A DNA stretch of 60,000 bases from Takakia lepidozioides (GCA_030704615.1 CM060731.1:21640001-21700000); one strand, 5' to 3'; counted from the first letter of the stretch, positions 1-11,912 are shown. The notes: generated by a model not told the origin, from the letters alone. Translations and numbers: made by a program.

Positions 1-2485
1 AAAGTGGGCTTCAATCAAGGGAGGAGCTATTTGTTTATGGGGATTCCGGTCTCAAGAGTGAAGGGAATGGTCTTTATGGTTCCAGTGAGCCTGATGCCTA
101 TGTCAACCAGGCTGTCCAAGACTTGGAGCAGCACGCACTCAAGAAATCGCGGGAGACTACGTCCGCCATCAAGCATTGCTTGAAGGTTGCCGAAGACACA
201 AGGGGCATGGCGATCACGACACTCTCTACGCTCCATGAGCAGGGCATTCAGATTGAGCGCACTCACGAGGCTGCAGTCGCCATTGACCAGCATCTTAGCA
301 GGGTATGGGTCTGACCTTGAGGGAGGGAGGAGGGAGGGGGTAGATACTAATTTCCGATGTTAAGAAGCACAAAATTTGAGAAGCATTGCCACTTTGATCT
401 CCCCCCATCCCTCTCTCCTGCCCCTACCCTTTCCATCAGAACAAATCCCTGTAAAAGTTTACAAGGTTTCCCACCTGTTCTGCCTCATTGACATTGGAAC
501 TGTAGTGTAGGAAGCAAATTCAATGTGATACATCGTCTACTTGCTCTCGTCAACTCGTAGCGTTTTTGGCATGTCGAAGTGGGTGGTCTGATAAGAAATG
601 TGTCACGTTGTATTCACAGGGAGAGAAGCTTTTGGGAAGCCTTGGGGGAGTATTTTCGAAGAATTGGAAACCCAAGAAAACTCGGAAGATCACTGGACCT
701 GTGATTGGCCGAGGTACTTAGCCATGCTCTTATCTATCTCTGGCTGACCCTCACACCTTCCTCCCTCCCTCCTCATTTTGGATACAGCTTTGTGTTTTAT
801 CTAAATAAGGTTGATTTGCTGGCTAACTGCCAGCTTGTAGTGAAGCCCAGGGATGGTAAGCCTGGTACATACACCTCTGTATGTGAGCTATAAAGTTGCA
901 TTCTTTGACGTCTCATGTCATTTCTAGTTGCAGTGAAGCCCCTTGTGTATGTCAGAACCTTATAGAGGCTTCCGTGATGTTTGCCACCATGAAGCTCAGG
1001 CATCCATTGATATCCTGCCCAGGGCGTACTACTGTATAGCTGGTATCCCTTTGGCGTATGCTAATGGAGCATTTCTTCCTGATGTGGTTGAACTTATTTG
1101 TTAGAACACAAGGACTTCCCAGTATACTTAGTAGAAAAGAGTGACGGTTGTTAGAACAAATATAGCCTTCAGTGCCTTCTTGGCCAATTTGTTAAGGCTA
1201 CTGCCTCCTTTAGTGGGCTACTTTCAATGCAGCGTCCAATGTGTTTTTGCTACCTGATGCTTTCCTTAGCCAGTCAGAAATCTTAGGTGGTGGTGCAGTC
1301 TTCCAAGTGAATTCAGTTAACTCCAAATCACTCACATTTCAGGAAGATCCGACCTGCGGACTCATTTCAAAACAGTCGATTTACATTTTTCATGTGACTG
1401 GATCAGCAGGTGATGGAGCAGCGAGAGAGGCCACCGCAGCAGAACGGGCAGCCTTGGGCATTACCACAAGCCAAGACCATGTGGACACCAAAGCCCTCCA
1501 AAAGGGGGGAATGCAGGGGCAATCTGGGGTACAAGGACAATTGGAGGTAACCTCTTCCTTTCTTTTATTGATCCCCTCTAGTATGAAGTTGCATAGTTTA
1601 CAAATCCCACATTACTCACAAGGCTGGGATGAATAGTAACCCATCAATGTTTAATGCTACGATATTGACATGTTAGAGTCCGAAATGGACAAGGCATTTG
1701 TATGAAGTGACCTGATAGCCTCCCTCATGTTATTTCGAAACTGTTCACTTACCACAGCTCACTCCCTTTCGACACTAGGGGCAGTGTCCCTTCCCATTTC
1801 AATTGTTATATTGTGAAGGCCATCAATGTTGAAGTATATATTCCTGTTGTGGTCCTGTCTTTAAACTTCTATGGATTGTATCAATGAAACAGATGGAGAA
1901 GAAATGGCAGGATGATTCGTTGGGAGATTTGAGCAATGTGTTAGGGCAACTGAAGGAGATGTCCCTTGATATGGGCACTGAAATCCAGCGGTATACACCT
2001 TTTCTGAACAGTTTTTAGTGTAGCCAATAGTACTTGGCCACTGGGATTTCCTCTCACGATTGCATCAATATCACTACTAGGAAATGATATTTCGCTCTCT
2101 CTCTCTTGCTCACCCTCACTCTCTTTCTACTGGAGAGCAGTTGAAGTAGAACTCAGTTTTGCAGAGAAGATGCTGAACAACGTGGATGTCAGTTCCTATA
2201 TGAAAGACTTAATCAGATTGGCTGGGTTATTTCCGACACCACCTGTCACAGAAATAGCCACCAATAGCAACTTGTTCAGGCCTAGAAGTCTCCTCTTGTT
2301 CTCCTCCTGCCCCAAAGCTGTGTTCTCTGGTAGTACAGTTACTCACCTCCTAGTATGTTGACTAACTCGCATGCTGTGTGTGCAGGCAAAGTGGGGGGCT
2401 AGACCACCTTCATGATGATATCCAGGAGCTCAACTCCAGAGTCCAGAGGGCGAATGAACGTGGTCGCCGGTTGCTTAAAAGATGA
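1..2485 (+). CDS. SNAP33: SNAP33-like Qbc-SNARE, 3' part (5' end outside window)
   Basis: This is a plasma-membrane/cell-plate fusion SNARE of the SNAP25 type, which supplies the Qb and Qc helices of the four-helix bundle with a syntaxin and a VAMP. Five exons can be joined with GT-AG borders: <1-302, 620-713, 1410-1546, 1893-1990 and 2386-2485. The first holds the Qb helix (AVQDLEQHALKKSRETTSAI, then ALTTL-like heptads and DQHLSRG). The second holds the linker GEKLLGSLGGVFSKNWKPKK, a near match to the plant SNAP33 signature. Exon 4 and the last exon carry the Qc helix (LGQLKEMSLDMGTEIQ, then LDHLHDDIQELNSRVQ) and the C-terminus RGRRLLKR before the stop at 2483-2485. As in other plant SNAPs, no cysteine-rich palmitoylation block is seen between the helices. 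All visible phases agree, so the gene looks functional. The family assignment is secure; the exact orthologue is inferred. Confidence 0.92.
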
Positions 2486-4802
2486 CATCTTCAGATTTTT
2501 TCTCATGTCTGGCTTCAGTTGGATGGGTTAAACTTTCAACTGTGTCATAGAGCTCGGCTTCCCTGTTGCATTCATTTTAGGGCAATTAACAGATTTTTTA
2601 CCATGCAAAGGAGACATTTTCGTCAGATCATGAACGTTGTGTTGTTGCAGCCCATGTAGCTTGCCAAGTCATGTTTGCTGCATTGGTTCAATGCAGACTT
2701 CACCAAATCGTTATGTGATTAATATTTATTGACACACTCAATTGACTGGGCAGTTGCCTCTGGGTGTTGTCATTGTCAGAAATTGTTATGTGACCTCTTG
2801 CTGTTCAGGAGATTCCAGAGAAAAGAATAACATCCATGGGAAGCTCAAATAGCTTGGGAGACAAAGGAAGATAGAAAACGAAACAGAAAAGTTGGGCTCC
2901 CAACAAACTACAACCATAACACTACAATTTTACTTCAAGGGATTCTCTAAGGTGTAGAGATACTGTAAGGCATCTCTGATTTTAGTATTTGAACACCATG
3001 GAGTGGCTGTCTCTAAAAAGACCAAAGTAGCACCCTAGATTGTAAAGAGAATAATTTACTACAGTCCACAAGGTAGAAATTGGATTCACCTGCTGTAGCT
3101 TTGTGTGCTAGGATGCAGTGCTCGTGTGGATGGTGCAAGACAGGAGAGCCATGAATGGGAACAGGGATACTACATTTGGAGACATTCCTCAACTGCTTGC
3201 CTTGAGAAGTTCATTTTGACATTCTTGGAAGAAATCTTGCAATGACATAAATTTGAGTTGAAAGGCATACCCATCATTTAGGCCCACACGTTGGAGCTTT
3301 CAGCTGTTTTAAGCCTATCATCGTGATGGAGAAAAGATACAGTAACAGCCAGTCTCCATTTGACCTTCCTTCTCAAGAAACTGAAAGAAAAGTCATTCTC
3401 CCTATCTCTCAGTACAGAAGATGGTAGCCCTCCTTTTGTATGTTGCCCATCTGTTAGACCTCTATGTTGCCATTTGAGTGCCTCTTGAGCATCGATGGTT
3501 TTGAGCTTAAGAGTGCATATGTGCCTACTGCCTACCTTCAGCTCAGTCGCCTGTAAGTTGCATTTCCTCTGCAGCGTCAACTATCTTGGCATTCATGTCC
3601 TCCACTGTCATCTTCATGGGGTAGAAAGATAAGGTTTGTTTAGAGTCCAGCAAATTGGGATGTGATTATACTTACTTCAGCGTCTTATCTGGCACTTTTA
3701 TTGTATGAACACACCACACCCACACCAACAGGACAACATTGGCAAACTTAGGATCCACACAGAGAAGAAGCACAATGCATCAGACCCAATTGTGCGCCAA
3801 AGCTAGCATTCTTTGCATGCCGCTTGCTGAATTGCAGTACACAAATTGCTGCAGGTGAACATTTCAAAGTAACCCCTGAACCACGCAGATGACAGAGCAT
3901 AACCGTCAGCGTAAACAGGCTTGGCCCGCCTGATGTAAAGAACTTGGCATACCCCTGAATACTAAACAGTGCGGGGCAGACCTACTGTCATACCACCCAA
4001 TTCACCAGTGTAGAATGTCAGTCAGTATTGGAGAAGGCACAATGCATTGGACTAGAAAACAGAGTACTGTGAATAGCCTGCAGATCAAATGTGCCCAGTA
4101 TATGGAATGCTGAGTGCATGTGAGCTTTCCTTGAGCAATTGTAGTAAAACATTGTCCTAGATGTGATCTGGTTATGATTTGGCAAAATTTACACAATTAT
4201 CACGTGCATGGTTATACTCTGTTGAATCATCTAGTCTTGCACCTAATCTGTCAAGATAGCTCTCTCCAATAGATCTCCCCCTCCCATGCCATGATGCCAT
4301 TGGTAGTAATGATGCTGTGGAGAACATACAACAGAACTTATCCCTGGTTATTCCCCTATCATTACTGTCTCTATCTTGGGGCAACATGATTTCCATCAAG
4401 GCAGTACTCATGGCCCAGCAGATGGCACTGATGAGCAACTCATGTCCTCTGAAGAAAACAGGATGGAAGAAATGAAAGGGGCAAAAAGAGGATCTGACAA
4501 CCACAGTATGACATGGATATCAAAGTTGATGGTTAGGAACTCTCTTCCAGACTTTAGTACACAAAACTCTACTCTGCAACAGCAAGTGTTGTCTACATTG
4601 GATAGCTAAAACAAATTCTGAAAACCTCATTCTGAGGAGGTTTGAAAGTGGATAGCCGAATCATCAGTACACTGTTGTATTTTGGAAAATTTGGAAATAA
4701 CCTGAACAACAAGCCATTGCTTAGCTAGTCACTGAGAGGTGATGCACTGGGTTTTAGAGGATTTTGGGGGGGTTCTCATCAGGAGGAGAAGGTGGAAAGA
4801 TC
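2486..4802. other. Intergenic, no gene recognised
   Basis: Short open frames occur on both strands (for example 3278-3580 and 4172-4504), but none has a recognisable domain, convincing splice structure or codon bias. The left part should include the 3' UTR of the SNARE gene and the right part the 3' UTR of the F-box gene. Confidence 0.5.
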
Positions 4803-6128
4803 CTAGACAAGAGCATCCAACCTTAGTTCGTGGGAGAATGCACTGAAACAGTGATGCCCAGATTTAGGGAAGCAACCCGGAAAACCGGATAAGCATTGCC
4901 AGTAATTTCTTGAAATGTCATACAAAACCCATTGATTCTTTCTTCCGGTTGTAAAACATACAAAGTCGCCTTGCCCGAAGCACCGAACGTGCTCTTTGGC
5001 TTGCCGAAATGTCTGATCGAGCAGCTTCTGTGGCATTCTGACGACTTCAAACCACTCCATTTCCAAGAAATCGAACTGCCATATGCAAACGAGTTCTTTG
5101 ATTGATCTGATGTCCCGCCTATGCTGCACTCCATTTGATAAAACCGCACCCGCAAGAAGGAGGCGGCCTTGTGATTCAACCAAGTTGCAGCCCAAGACTC
5201 CGAGATTAGCAGGCCTTTCCACTGAGTAGAAACTCCATTTCTCTTCTTCTATGTCATAAGCTGATAGCCCACCAGGTGACAAGGCGTAGAGCACTCCACG
5301 ACATACTGTGCTGCTCACAAGCCGTGGACTCTTCTGCGGTGGTATGCATTCAGACGTTGTCCAGGAGTTGGTTTTAGAGTCATACACCTCAGTTTCCGCA
5401 GACTGGCGAAGGAGTGCTCGATCGCCCGATACAAAAACCTTGTAAGACCTCAAGTCTTTGCTGACGAGGACATTGATGAGCACAGGCTGCCGCCGAATGT
5501 GCATCGGAGGGAGCTCTCTCCAGGATTTCGTAACTGGATTGCAGACATAGAGGGTTGTGCCCTCATTACCATTACCTGGGCTTGCAAAACAGAGAAGTCC
5601 GCCTGCCGCAGCTACAAGAGTGTGAGCTCCAGGAGGGAGAAATACGGTTGGTATGTTGTGCCACCTCCTCAGGGTGTGCATGTAGACGGAACATTGCCAA
5701 GGTTCATAGCAGCCACATTTCGACACAATAAAAGAAGGTCCGTGAGAAGGAACTTCAGCATACATCTCAAGAAAGCTCCGAGATACGATGACGGAGTCCC
5801 ACCTTTTGCTGACAGTGCGCAAGCGACATAAGCTTGGAGGAGGCAACCATGCTATGATTCTCTCAAGAATATCGTCAGGCAATCCCTGCCACAATTCGCA
5901 ATCCATATGCGTTGTTAGGACTGGATCGCAGCTAATAGCAGCCCCATCGTCGATGACCGCGAGTACTGTAACTTTTGCGCATACATGTCTACTGTCCAGG
6001 CCCTTCAAATGCATACTCCCGTGTTGAGGTTCTCTCTCTCTGGCGTGACAAAGACAATGCAAAGCATGTTGAGCCTTTTGAAATTTACCCAAGAGAGACT
6101 CGAGTGCCTTACTTAACAAGGCCTTCAT
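4803..6128 (-). CDS. F-box/kelch-repeat protein
   Basis: This is probably the substrate adaptor of an SCF ubiquitin ligase. It is a single exon of 441 codons from the ATG at 6128 to a TAG at 4803-4805. The frame stays open upstream to 6191 but has no further ATG. An F-box lies at about residues 79-124 (LWQGLPDDILERIIAWLPPP, then LCRLRTVSKRWDSVI), with the usual LP, hydrophobic repeats and W of the Skp1-binding face. The rest matches a galactose-oxidase/kelch propeller: blades are seen at GGLLCFASPG..LYVCNPVTKSWRELPP, SYKVFVSG..TEVYDSKTNSWTT, GVLYALSPGGLSAYDIEEEKW and CIWQFDFLEMEWFEV. The N-terminal ~75 residues are unassigned, and an internal ATG just before the F-box is an alternative start. 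It resembles the plant single-exon F-box/kelch group that includes HAWAIIAN SKIRT and At5g15710, but no orthologue is claimed. The target is unknown. Confidence 0.9.
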   Translation of the reverse strand: MKALLSKALESLLGKFQKAQHALHCLCHAREREPQHGSMHLKGLDSRHVCAKVTVLAVIDDGAAISCDPVLTTHMDCELWQGLPDDILERIIAWLPPPSLCRLRTVSKRWDSVIVSRSFLEMYAEVPSHGPSFIVSKCGCYEPWQCSVYMHTLRRWHNIPTVFLPPGAHTLVAAAGGLLCFASPGNGNEGTTLYVCNPVTKSWRELPPMHIRRQPVLINVLVSKDLRSYKVFVSGDRALLRQSAETEVYDSKTNSWTTSECIPPQKSPRLVSSTVCRGVLYALSPGGLSAYDIEEEKWSFYSVERPANLGVLGCNLVESQGRLLLAGAVLSNGVQHRRDIRSIKELVCIWQFDFLEMEWFEVVRMPQKLLDQTFRQAKEHVRCFGQGDFVCFTTGRKNQWVLYDISRNYWQCLSGFPGCFPKSGHHCFSAFSHELRLDALV

Positions 6129-8486
6129 GTTCACGACAAATCTGGCTGCATGTGGGCGGTGCCTGTACTTCAATGTGCTTCGGTCAACCACCAGGGTACG
6201 TGGATGAAGAACGACAGAGCCCGGCGCAGGAAGAGAAGCAGAGAGTCAAGACAAGGCAAAGGTTATCACTTGGATTTTCACGGATCAGTAATGCGAAGAA
6301 GCGGAACGCTGGCAGATGTAAATTACGCCAACAGAAAGCCTGGAGAGATGGATCGAAATAAGGGAGAGTATACACGTGAAGTTCGACAATCCTTTATCGT
6401 CCTGACGACAGGCACAGAGGGGTGTTACCAGTGACAATTACAATGTAAAGCTTATCCATGAGTCTTGTAGAAAGAAGTACTGGACATGCCCAGGCACATT
6501 GACACAAGAGACAAAACGCTGGAGAGACAATAGAGTGCACAGGACATATCAAAATCTCACTCAAAGAAGAAACGCATATGATAAAAGGAAACTGGCAGAC
6601 GGGGAAGCCCACACTGACACAGTGAGAGATAGTCAACACAACGAATCTCTTTCAACTTTCCACAACTCCGCTAAAATTCCCTTATACAAAGAAGAAATCC
6701 AGTGTCTCGACGACGGAGATATGCCCACGCAGAAACTAACACGAAATGGAGAGACTTGTACCAACGGAACACCTCTTTTCCAAAAGGCCTGCAACCTGAT
6801 ATACACCCTGAACGCAGAAGTGTCGTAATGGAGACTGGACAAACTACTTGACTTCTTTCAGCAACTAGCTCAGAGGATGAGAGGAGGAAGAGGTGACTGT
6901 GGGTAGTGGTGGCCTCATCAGTGGCCGCATGGCAGTCTCAGCACCCTGACCCAGACGGAAAGCTTACGCCCACATAAATAGCACGTAGAGGTACGTAGAC
7001 GTACTAGCCAAATGCGACTGACAGCGAAATGCCAGACACCGAAAGAAGCTCAAAGTTTGGAGCTGCGGACAAGTCCCAGACTGACACACACTGCAGTGCA
7101 GAGGGTGACGAGACCGCGAGAAAGAGAGTCACGAAACTGCAACTGTGGGACACGGGACAAGGCAGGTAAAGTATGGTGAGCGACTCCGAGCAAGCTCAGA
7201 TCCCAGGATCCCAACTGTCAGCTCCTCTGCCAGATGTTGGCCCACATGCAAATGGTTACATGCCCGAATTCCATTTTAGTCAAGACATCTAAGTATCGCA
7301 AAGTCGATACACTTAAAAGTTGCCCACACTCCCGAATCCCAAGGGGCCATCCAGTCCTTGATCCCGGCAAATCGAGACATTCACTCCTGATCCAGTCCTT
7401 CATGCCATGGCAGAAGCGAGACATTTGCCGGGATCGGCAAAAGAAAACATAGCAAAAAAACTAGTTTCTGGGTTATGTTATCGATTCATTCTTTCAACAG
7501 GATTGTTCATCCACTCCCTGCTGTCTTGCTCTTAAACAAGAAGCACCCCGCCAATCTGACATGAACAAATGTCACGCCTTAAGAACATTGCCGCCAGATC
7601 CAAGATTGCAGCGAAAGAACCCAACACCGAAAATTCTGAGTTATGAGCAGTACGTGGGTGGGGTGGGCAATCAATGTGCCTCACTATTCCGTGAGATCGA
7701 GTGCCTTCGTGCATGCAACGATGGACGTGTCTCGAGAAGCGGGCCGAGTTCGTGGTATTGAAAGCGAAAGGGTGATTGGTGCCATGATGTGGCCCAACTG
7801 CGAGTTGCCGAATCAGACCACCTCTCGGCCAAAACATACACAATTTAGGGAGCCCCACACTTTCTTGGCGCCAAAAGCTGTTCACGGCAAAATGTGTAAA
7901 TGTGTGCTATTGGAACTCTAGACAGGGAATGTGCCTGCGGATGGTCACGCCTCGGTATATTTTGTTGTATTCAAGGGACTGTCCCTAAAGAATGAAGGCA
8001 GTGGATTCTGGAAACTTCCAGTCTAAATTCACCACGCTGGGATGCTGATTTCACAAGGTTTTAAACAAATGGAAGTATCTTATATTCAGTATTATGCGAG
8101 GCGAACTTTTACCATGAGACAACTCCAAGTTAATGAAGATGGTTTGTCAGAGGAATAGAGGTGTATGCTAATTGTGCACAAGTATTTGATTCTTCATGAG
8201 GGTGTGAGACAACATGCAGAGGATGACACTTCATGTCTCCCATGGCACTCGAAGTGTGTCGTTCAAGTTCCAGTGTCACCTCACTGAATTTGTTGGGGTT
8301 TCCTAACCACTTAACTACCAGGTTTTTTCTCATTTTTCCAAAGTTGTTAGAGGGGCTCATGTAAACTCTACCCAGCACAAGAATAACGAGGTGGCAGGGT
8401 TAAGAAAAGTGGCTATATAACAGGTGGCACATTTTAACAAGTCCATGTAGGTAATAATAATTTAAAGAAAAGAAAAAGAAAAGTAT
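6129..8486. other. F-box upstream region, no further gene seen
   Basis: The first ~1 kb (to about 7200) is the likely 5' UTR and promoter of the F-box gene, though no TATA element at a persuasive distance was identified. The remainder has only short, unrecognisable open frames. At 8431-8462 there is a 30-base sequence (from ACATTTTAACAAGTCCATG) that is repeated at 8849-8880, next to a SINE target duplication. Confidence 0.4.
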
Positions 8487-8752
8487 GACACCTCCTGAAG
8501 GGAGCGTAATTTATGGAGTCACTTCATCGCAAGGGCTACTGCTTCCAGCTGAAAGGTGGACACCTTCATGACAAACCAGACCGTGGTTTGAACCCACAAC
8601 CAAATCCACCGTGGTATGTGCCCATTACCATAGAGCCCACCCCCTGAAAGGAGCAATAACCAGAGGGGGGAAGAGGCTCTTATTTATGCTAGCTTCGGAT
8701 GGCGTCATATATATATATATATATATGCCCACTGGGCTACATGCTGGTTGTC
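8487..8752 (-). mobile_element. tRNA-derived SINE copy 1, split by an insertion
   Basis: Read on the minus strand, the element begins near GCCGACAACCAGCATG. It has an A-box-like TAGCCCAGTGG (partly displaced here) and a B-box-like GTGGGTTCAAACCAC, and ends in GGAGGTGTCAT. About 100 bp at 8628-8729 interrupts the A-box region. This insert ends in a (TA)n run and starts with TAGAGCCCACCCC, a sequence seen again near 16086. The flanks share GGYAATAATAATT, which is consistent with a target duplication. Confidence 0.75.
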
Positions 8753-8769
8753 GGCAATAATAATTATAT

Positions 8770-8847
8770 GATGCCTTCCGAAGGAAGCGTAAATTATGGT
8801 GTCTATTGGCTTCTGGAAGGAAGGTGGACACCTTTGTGACACCAATT
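8770..8847 (-). mobile_element. SINE copy 2, tail-end fragment
   Basis: This holds only the tRNA-unrelated body and 3' end of the SINE family (on the plus strand, ATGCCTTCCGAAGGAAGCG through GGTGGACACCTTTGTGACACC). The A and B boxes are absent, so the copy is 5'-truncated. Confidence 0.7.
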
Positions 8848-8874
8848 AACATTTTAACAAGTCCATGTAGGCAA

Positions 8875-9052
8875 TAATAATTATATGACGCCTTCCAAAG
8901 GAAGCGTGACTTATGGTGTCTCTTCACCCCGAAGAGTTACTGGTTTCCGAAAGGAAGGTGGACACGTTTGTGACACCAATTGGTGGATGGAACCCACAAC
9001 CACTTTCCGAGGTGGTATGTGCCCATTACCACTGGGCTACAACTTGGTTGTC
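8875..9052 (-). mobile_element. SINE copy 3, full length with 12-bp target duplication
   Basis: This is a complete family member. On the minus strand it has ACAACC at the 5' end, A box TAGCCCAGTGGTAATGGGC, B box GTGGGTTCCATCCAC and a 3' end of GGAAGGCGTCATATAATTATTA. The 12-mer CCATGTAGGCAA flanks it exactly at 8863-8874 and 9053-9064. This fixes its ends and shows insertion by target-primed reverse transcription. Confidence 0.85.
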
Positions 9053-9786
9053 CCATGTAGGCAAAATCAGGCTGCTAATACTCAAATACTGGAGCTTTCT
9101 TGCGAAGTTTTCGATTTTGTACAAGTAGCTGCCCATTTTCCAGGTAAAAATTTGGCAATTTTTTGCCAGGCAAAAAAGAAAAAAACACTGCCACTTACTC
9201 AACTCCTCTTCCTACAATAGGATAATTTTGGCCTGATTGTGAGCTGTCGCTCCCAGGTGCCAGTTTCCCCTTTTCTTTTTTCTTTTCTTTTCAAAATTTA
9301 AAGAGGGGAAGTAGCCCTCAGTAAAACTTTAAATAAGGGAAGAAAATGAAACCCGTAGGGCCACGAAGCAAACACACCAACAAAGGTGCGGGAAGGAACC
9401 CATAACCACGACACATAGAATAGCCATCACAAAGAACCATAACCATAGCCTTCTTTAAAAAAAATGTTAGAAACAAGCATCTAGTCGTTTATGGCTCCTC
9501 TTTGTGGATAGTGGAATCTACTTTTATCCATATTAAACTTGAAAATTTATCCATTTGTTTTTCATAAGTTGTTCAATAACAAAAATGTTACCGAAGGAAG
9601 GTGTTATCTGGAGAAGGCACATCATGGAAGTAGTTTCCAGCAAAGGAGAGGAGGTGACACCAGGGAAAGGCACGACAAGGGACTTAGCAATTTTTGATGC
9701 GTAGTCTCCTCTTTACAATAAAGAGGAGCCAATAAAAAAATTAATAATTGTCTGCACCTACTATTTGCCACTCTAATGCTCTAATG

Positions 9787-9966
9787 GACAACCAAGTTGT
9801 AGCAAGTGGTAATGGGCACATACCACCTTGGAAGTGGTTGTGGGTTCAATCCATCTATTGGTGTCACAAAGGTGTCCACTTTCTTACTGGAAGGCAGCCC
9901 TTGGGGGTCAAGAGACACCATAACTTACGTTTCCTTAGAGAGGCGTCATATATTATATATTATTAT
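9787..9966 (+). mobile_element. SINE copy 4 (plus orientation)
   Basis: This is the same family on the plus strand: ACAACCAAGTTGTAGCAAGTGGTAATGGGC with a slightly altered A box, B box GTTGTGGGTTCAATCC, the shared body, and GAGGCGTCAT followed by an AT-rich tail. The short word TCTAATG lies on both sides (9779-9785 and about 9970), a possible target duplication. Confidence 0.78.
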
Positions 9967-10039
9967 CTGTCTAATGATTTGGAAGTTAGAGCATTCAGTT
10001 AACACTTTCATGCCTTTGATTATGTGACAATTTTACCAC

Positions 10040-10112
10040 CAGTCGGTAGCTCAGTTGGGTAGAGCATTGAGTGCCACCAGGTGACTCTGGGTTCAAATCC
10101 TACTATTTTGTC
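10040..10112 (+). repeat. tRNA-like module (SINE head or tRNA pseudogene)
   Basis: The segment TCGGTAGCTCAGTTGGGTAG, then AGC, forms a perfect 4-bp D stem (GCTC/GAGC). GACTCTGGGTTCAAATCC supplies a B box and a nearly paired T stem. The anticodon arm does not pair, so this is not a working tRNA gene. A (TA)n stretch about 20 bases downstream would fit a SINE tail. Confidence 0.5.
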
Positions 10113-10148
10113 GTGCGTGGTATATATATACATATATGTATGTATAGT

Positions 10149-10302
10149 GACGCCTCTCAAAAGAAGCATAAACTATGGTGTCTCTTGACATTGAAGGGTT
10201 ACCCTTCCGGTAGGAAGGTGGACGACCTTTGTCACACCAATAGGGGGATTGAACCCACAACCACTTCTAAGGTGGGATGTGCCCATTACCAGTGGGTTAT
10301 AA
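10149..10302 (-). mobile_element. SINE copy 5, interrupted by a hAT-like element
   Basis: This is a family member on the minus strand with the tail GAGGCGTCACTATACATAC and B box GTGGGTTCAATCCCC. Its tRNA-like head is cut inside the A-box region at 10302 and resumes at 11186-11202 (GGTTATAACTTGGTTGT), beyond the inserted element. Confidence 0.8.
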
Positions 10303-11185
10303 AGGCGGTTACCCGCCTGGCCCGGGTAACCGCCGGTTCCGGTTATGTGGAACCGGACCGGAACCGGACCCGCCTGTGCAGAACCGGAACCGGAACCGCT
10401 CATTGGGGATTGTGTGGGAACCGGAACCGGCGGTTCCAGCTACGACCACATGTGTGGGAACCGGCGGTTCCAGCTCCAAAGCGGTTCCGGTTCCGGTCCC
10501 CCCTGGGCTGTAGCCCTAAATGTCTCTAGTACCTACCAAAGCGCTTCTAAGTCCGGTTCTTGGTTCTTGACCCCTTGGTGGGGCTGGTGGGCCCAGGGAA
10601 AAACTTATTTAATGCTCTTAAGCTCCTGAGATCCTGGGTTCAATGCTTGAAGGCCATGAGATTCTATGTTCAATGCTTCAGCGCCATGAGATCTTGGGTT
10701 CAATCTCCAGCTCCATGATATCCTGGCTAAGTTCATTAATAAAATGTTTGAAGATGCCAATACTTGCCAGGTAGCTGAATAGTACTTTCAACCCATAAAA
10801 TTTTACCCATTTTCTTCTACCAGTTTATTTAGAGTATTTTTGTTTTTTTTTTTTGTGTTAGTGAAAACTAACAAAATCGTTGGATTTTAGTTCAAATATG
10901 TGAATACACTGCTATTTAATCTACCGGACTGATAAAATATTTTAAATCTAATTAAATTAAACAAATATATTTTTAAAATAGAACCGGAACCTAACCGGAA
11001 CCGATGGTTTTTATCAGCAACTAACCGGTAACCGGAACCGCCCCCATGTTTAAAAGTTGGATCCGGAACCGGACCGGAACCGGCTCAATAAAAAAAAACC
11101 GGAACCGGATCCGGAACCGTCTCTTGAAATAATTTTGGAACCGGAACCGAAGGTTCCTTCACAAATGCAAGAACCGCCCAACACT
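10303..11185. mobile_element. Non-autonomous hAT-like transposon nested in SINE copy 5
   Basis: The 883-bp element is flanked by the perfect 8-mer GGTTATAA (10295-10302 and 11186-11193), the length expected for hAT elements. The right end read outward is AGTGTTGGGCGGTTCTTG; the left end starts AGGCGGTTACCC, so the left inverted repeat looks eroded. Both subterminal halves are packed with CCGGTTCC/GGAACCGG motifs, and the middle is AT-rich and non-coding. A second, truncated relative lies at 16148. Short open frames over the CCGG repeats are compositional artefacts. Confidence 0.7.
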
Positions 11186-11202
11186 GGTTATAACTTGGTT
11201 GT

Positions 11203-11724
11203 GGTTTAATCTTCTCCCTTTTCCCCTTGGGGATGTCGTGCTCTTGGTGCCTTTATGAAAGAGGTTATTTTCTCCTGTGACTATAATTAAGGGGCCTAAT
11301 CTGTGACTCAGTGGGTCGCTCCAGGGTATTTCCTTTCTATCAAATTAAAATTAAAAAAAATCATCTTTTATTTCTATTTTTAAAGATTTTTTTATATGAG
11401 TCCTAGTAGCATTAAAGAGCATGCATATATCACAAGCAAAATGGCATATTATCTAAAGAATATGGTATGATAAAATGAGAATTAGCTCACACGAGAAAAT
11501 TTGTGAAACTATAAAAAACGGTAATAATGTGAGCAGAAGTAGAAAATTAGTTTGAAGGCTGCAAGATCAAGGAGTTTGAGTTCTAACTTATTTGCATGAG
11601 ATTCTCCTCCATAAAAACACTAGGAGAAATTTATCCAAGGAAAACTCGACTTACTCAAATAGCCTGAAAATCTCCACAGAAAAAAACCTTCAATGGCTAA
11701 GAAACTTGGGGGGTTTACTCTGTG
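11203..11724. other. AT-rich spacer, nothing recognised
   Basis: Non-coding and AT-rich with no repeat or gene that could be assigned. Confidence 0.4.
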
Positions 11725-11912
11725 AAATATATATTTCTTAATGGAAACCTGGGAGCAACCATAGCCCACAATTGAGGAGGGGGAGAAATTAACTCCCTTT
11801 CATTTATGGGCCAGGACACCTATAGGAGGAACAACGCCCAGCCACACATGGGGCAGGGCAGCCGAACCACCAGGGCGTTTCACTCTGCACTTACCAGCTG
11901 AGCTACCAGCTG
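11725..11912 (-). mobile_element. Second tRNA-derived SINE family
   Basis: On the minus strand the head reads GGTAGCTCAGCTGGTAAGTG (A box) and, about 35 bases on, GGTGGTTCGGCTGCC (B box). A body rich in CCCC/GGGG words and a TTTCC end follow. It is unrelated in sequence to the SINE family at 8.4-10.3 kb. Its 3' boundary is approximate. Confidence 0.55.

Noticed and set aside
3278-3580. 100-residue minus-strand frame
   Set aside because: No domain, no homologous neighbour and no splice evidence.
10040-10112. Functional tRNA gene
   Set aside because: D arm and B box fit, but the anticodon stem does not pair.
10173-10629. Gly/Ser/Pro-rich open frames on both strands
   Set aside because: They arise from the CCGGTTCC/GGAACCGG repeats of the hAT-like element and have no coding signature.
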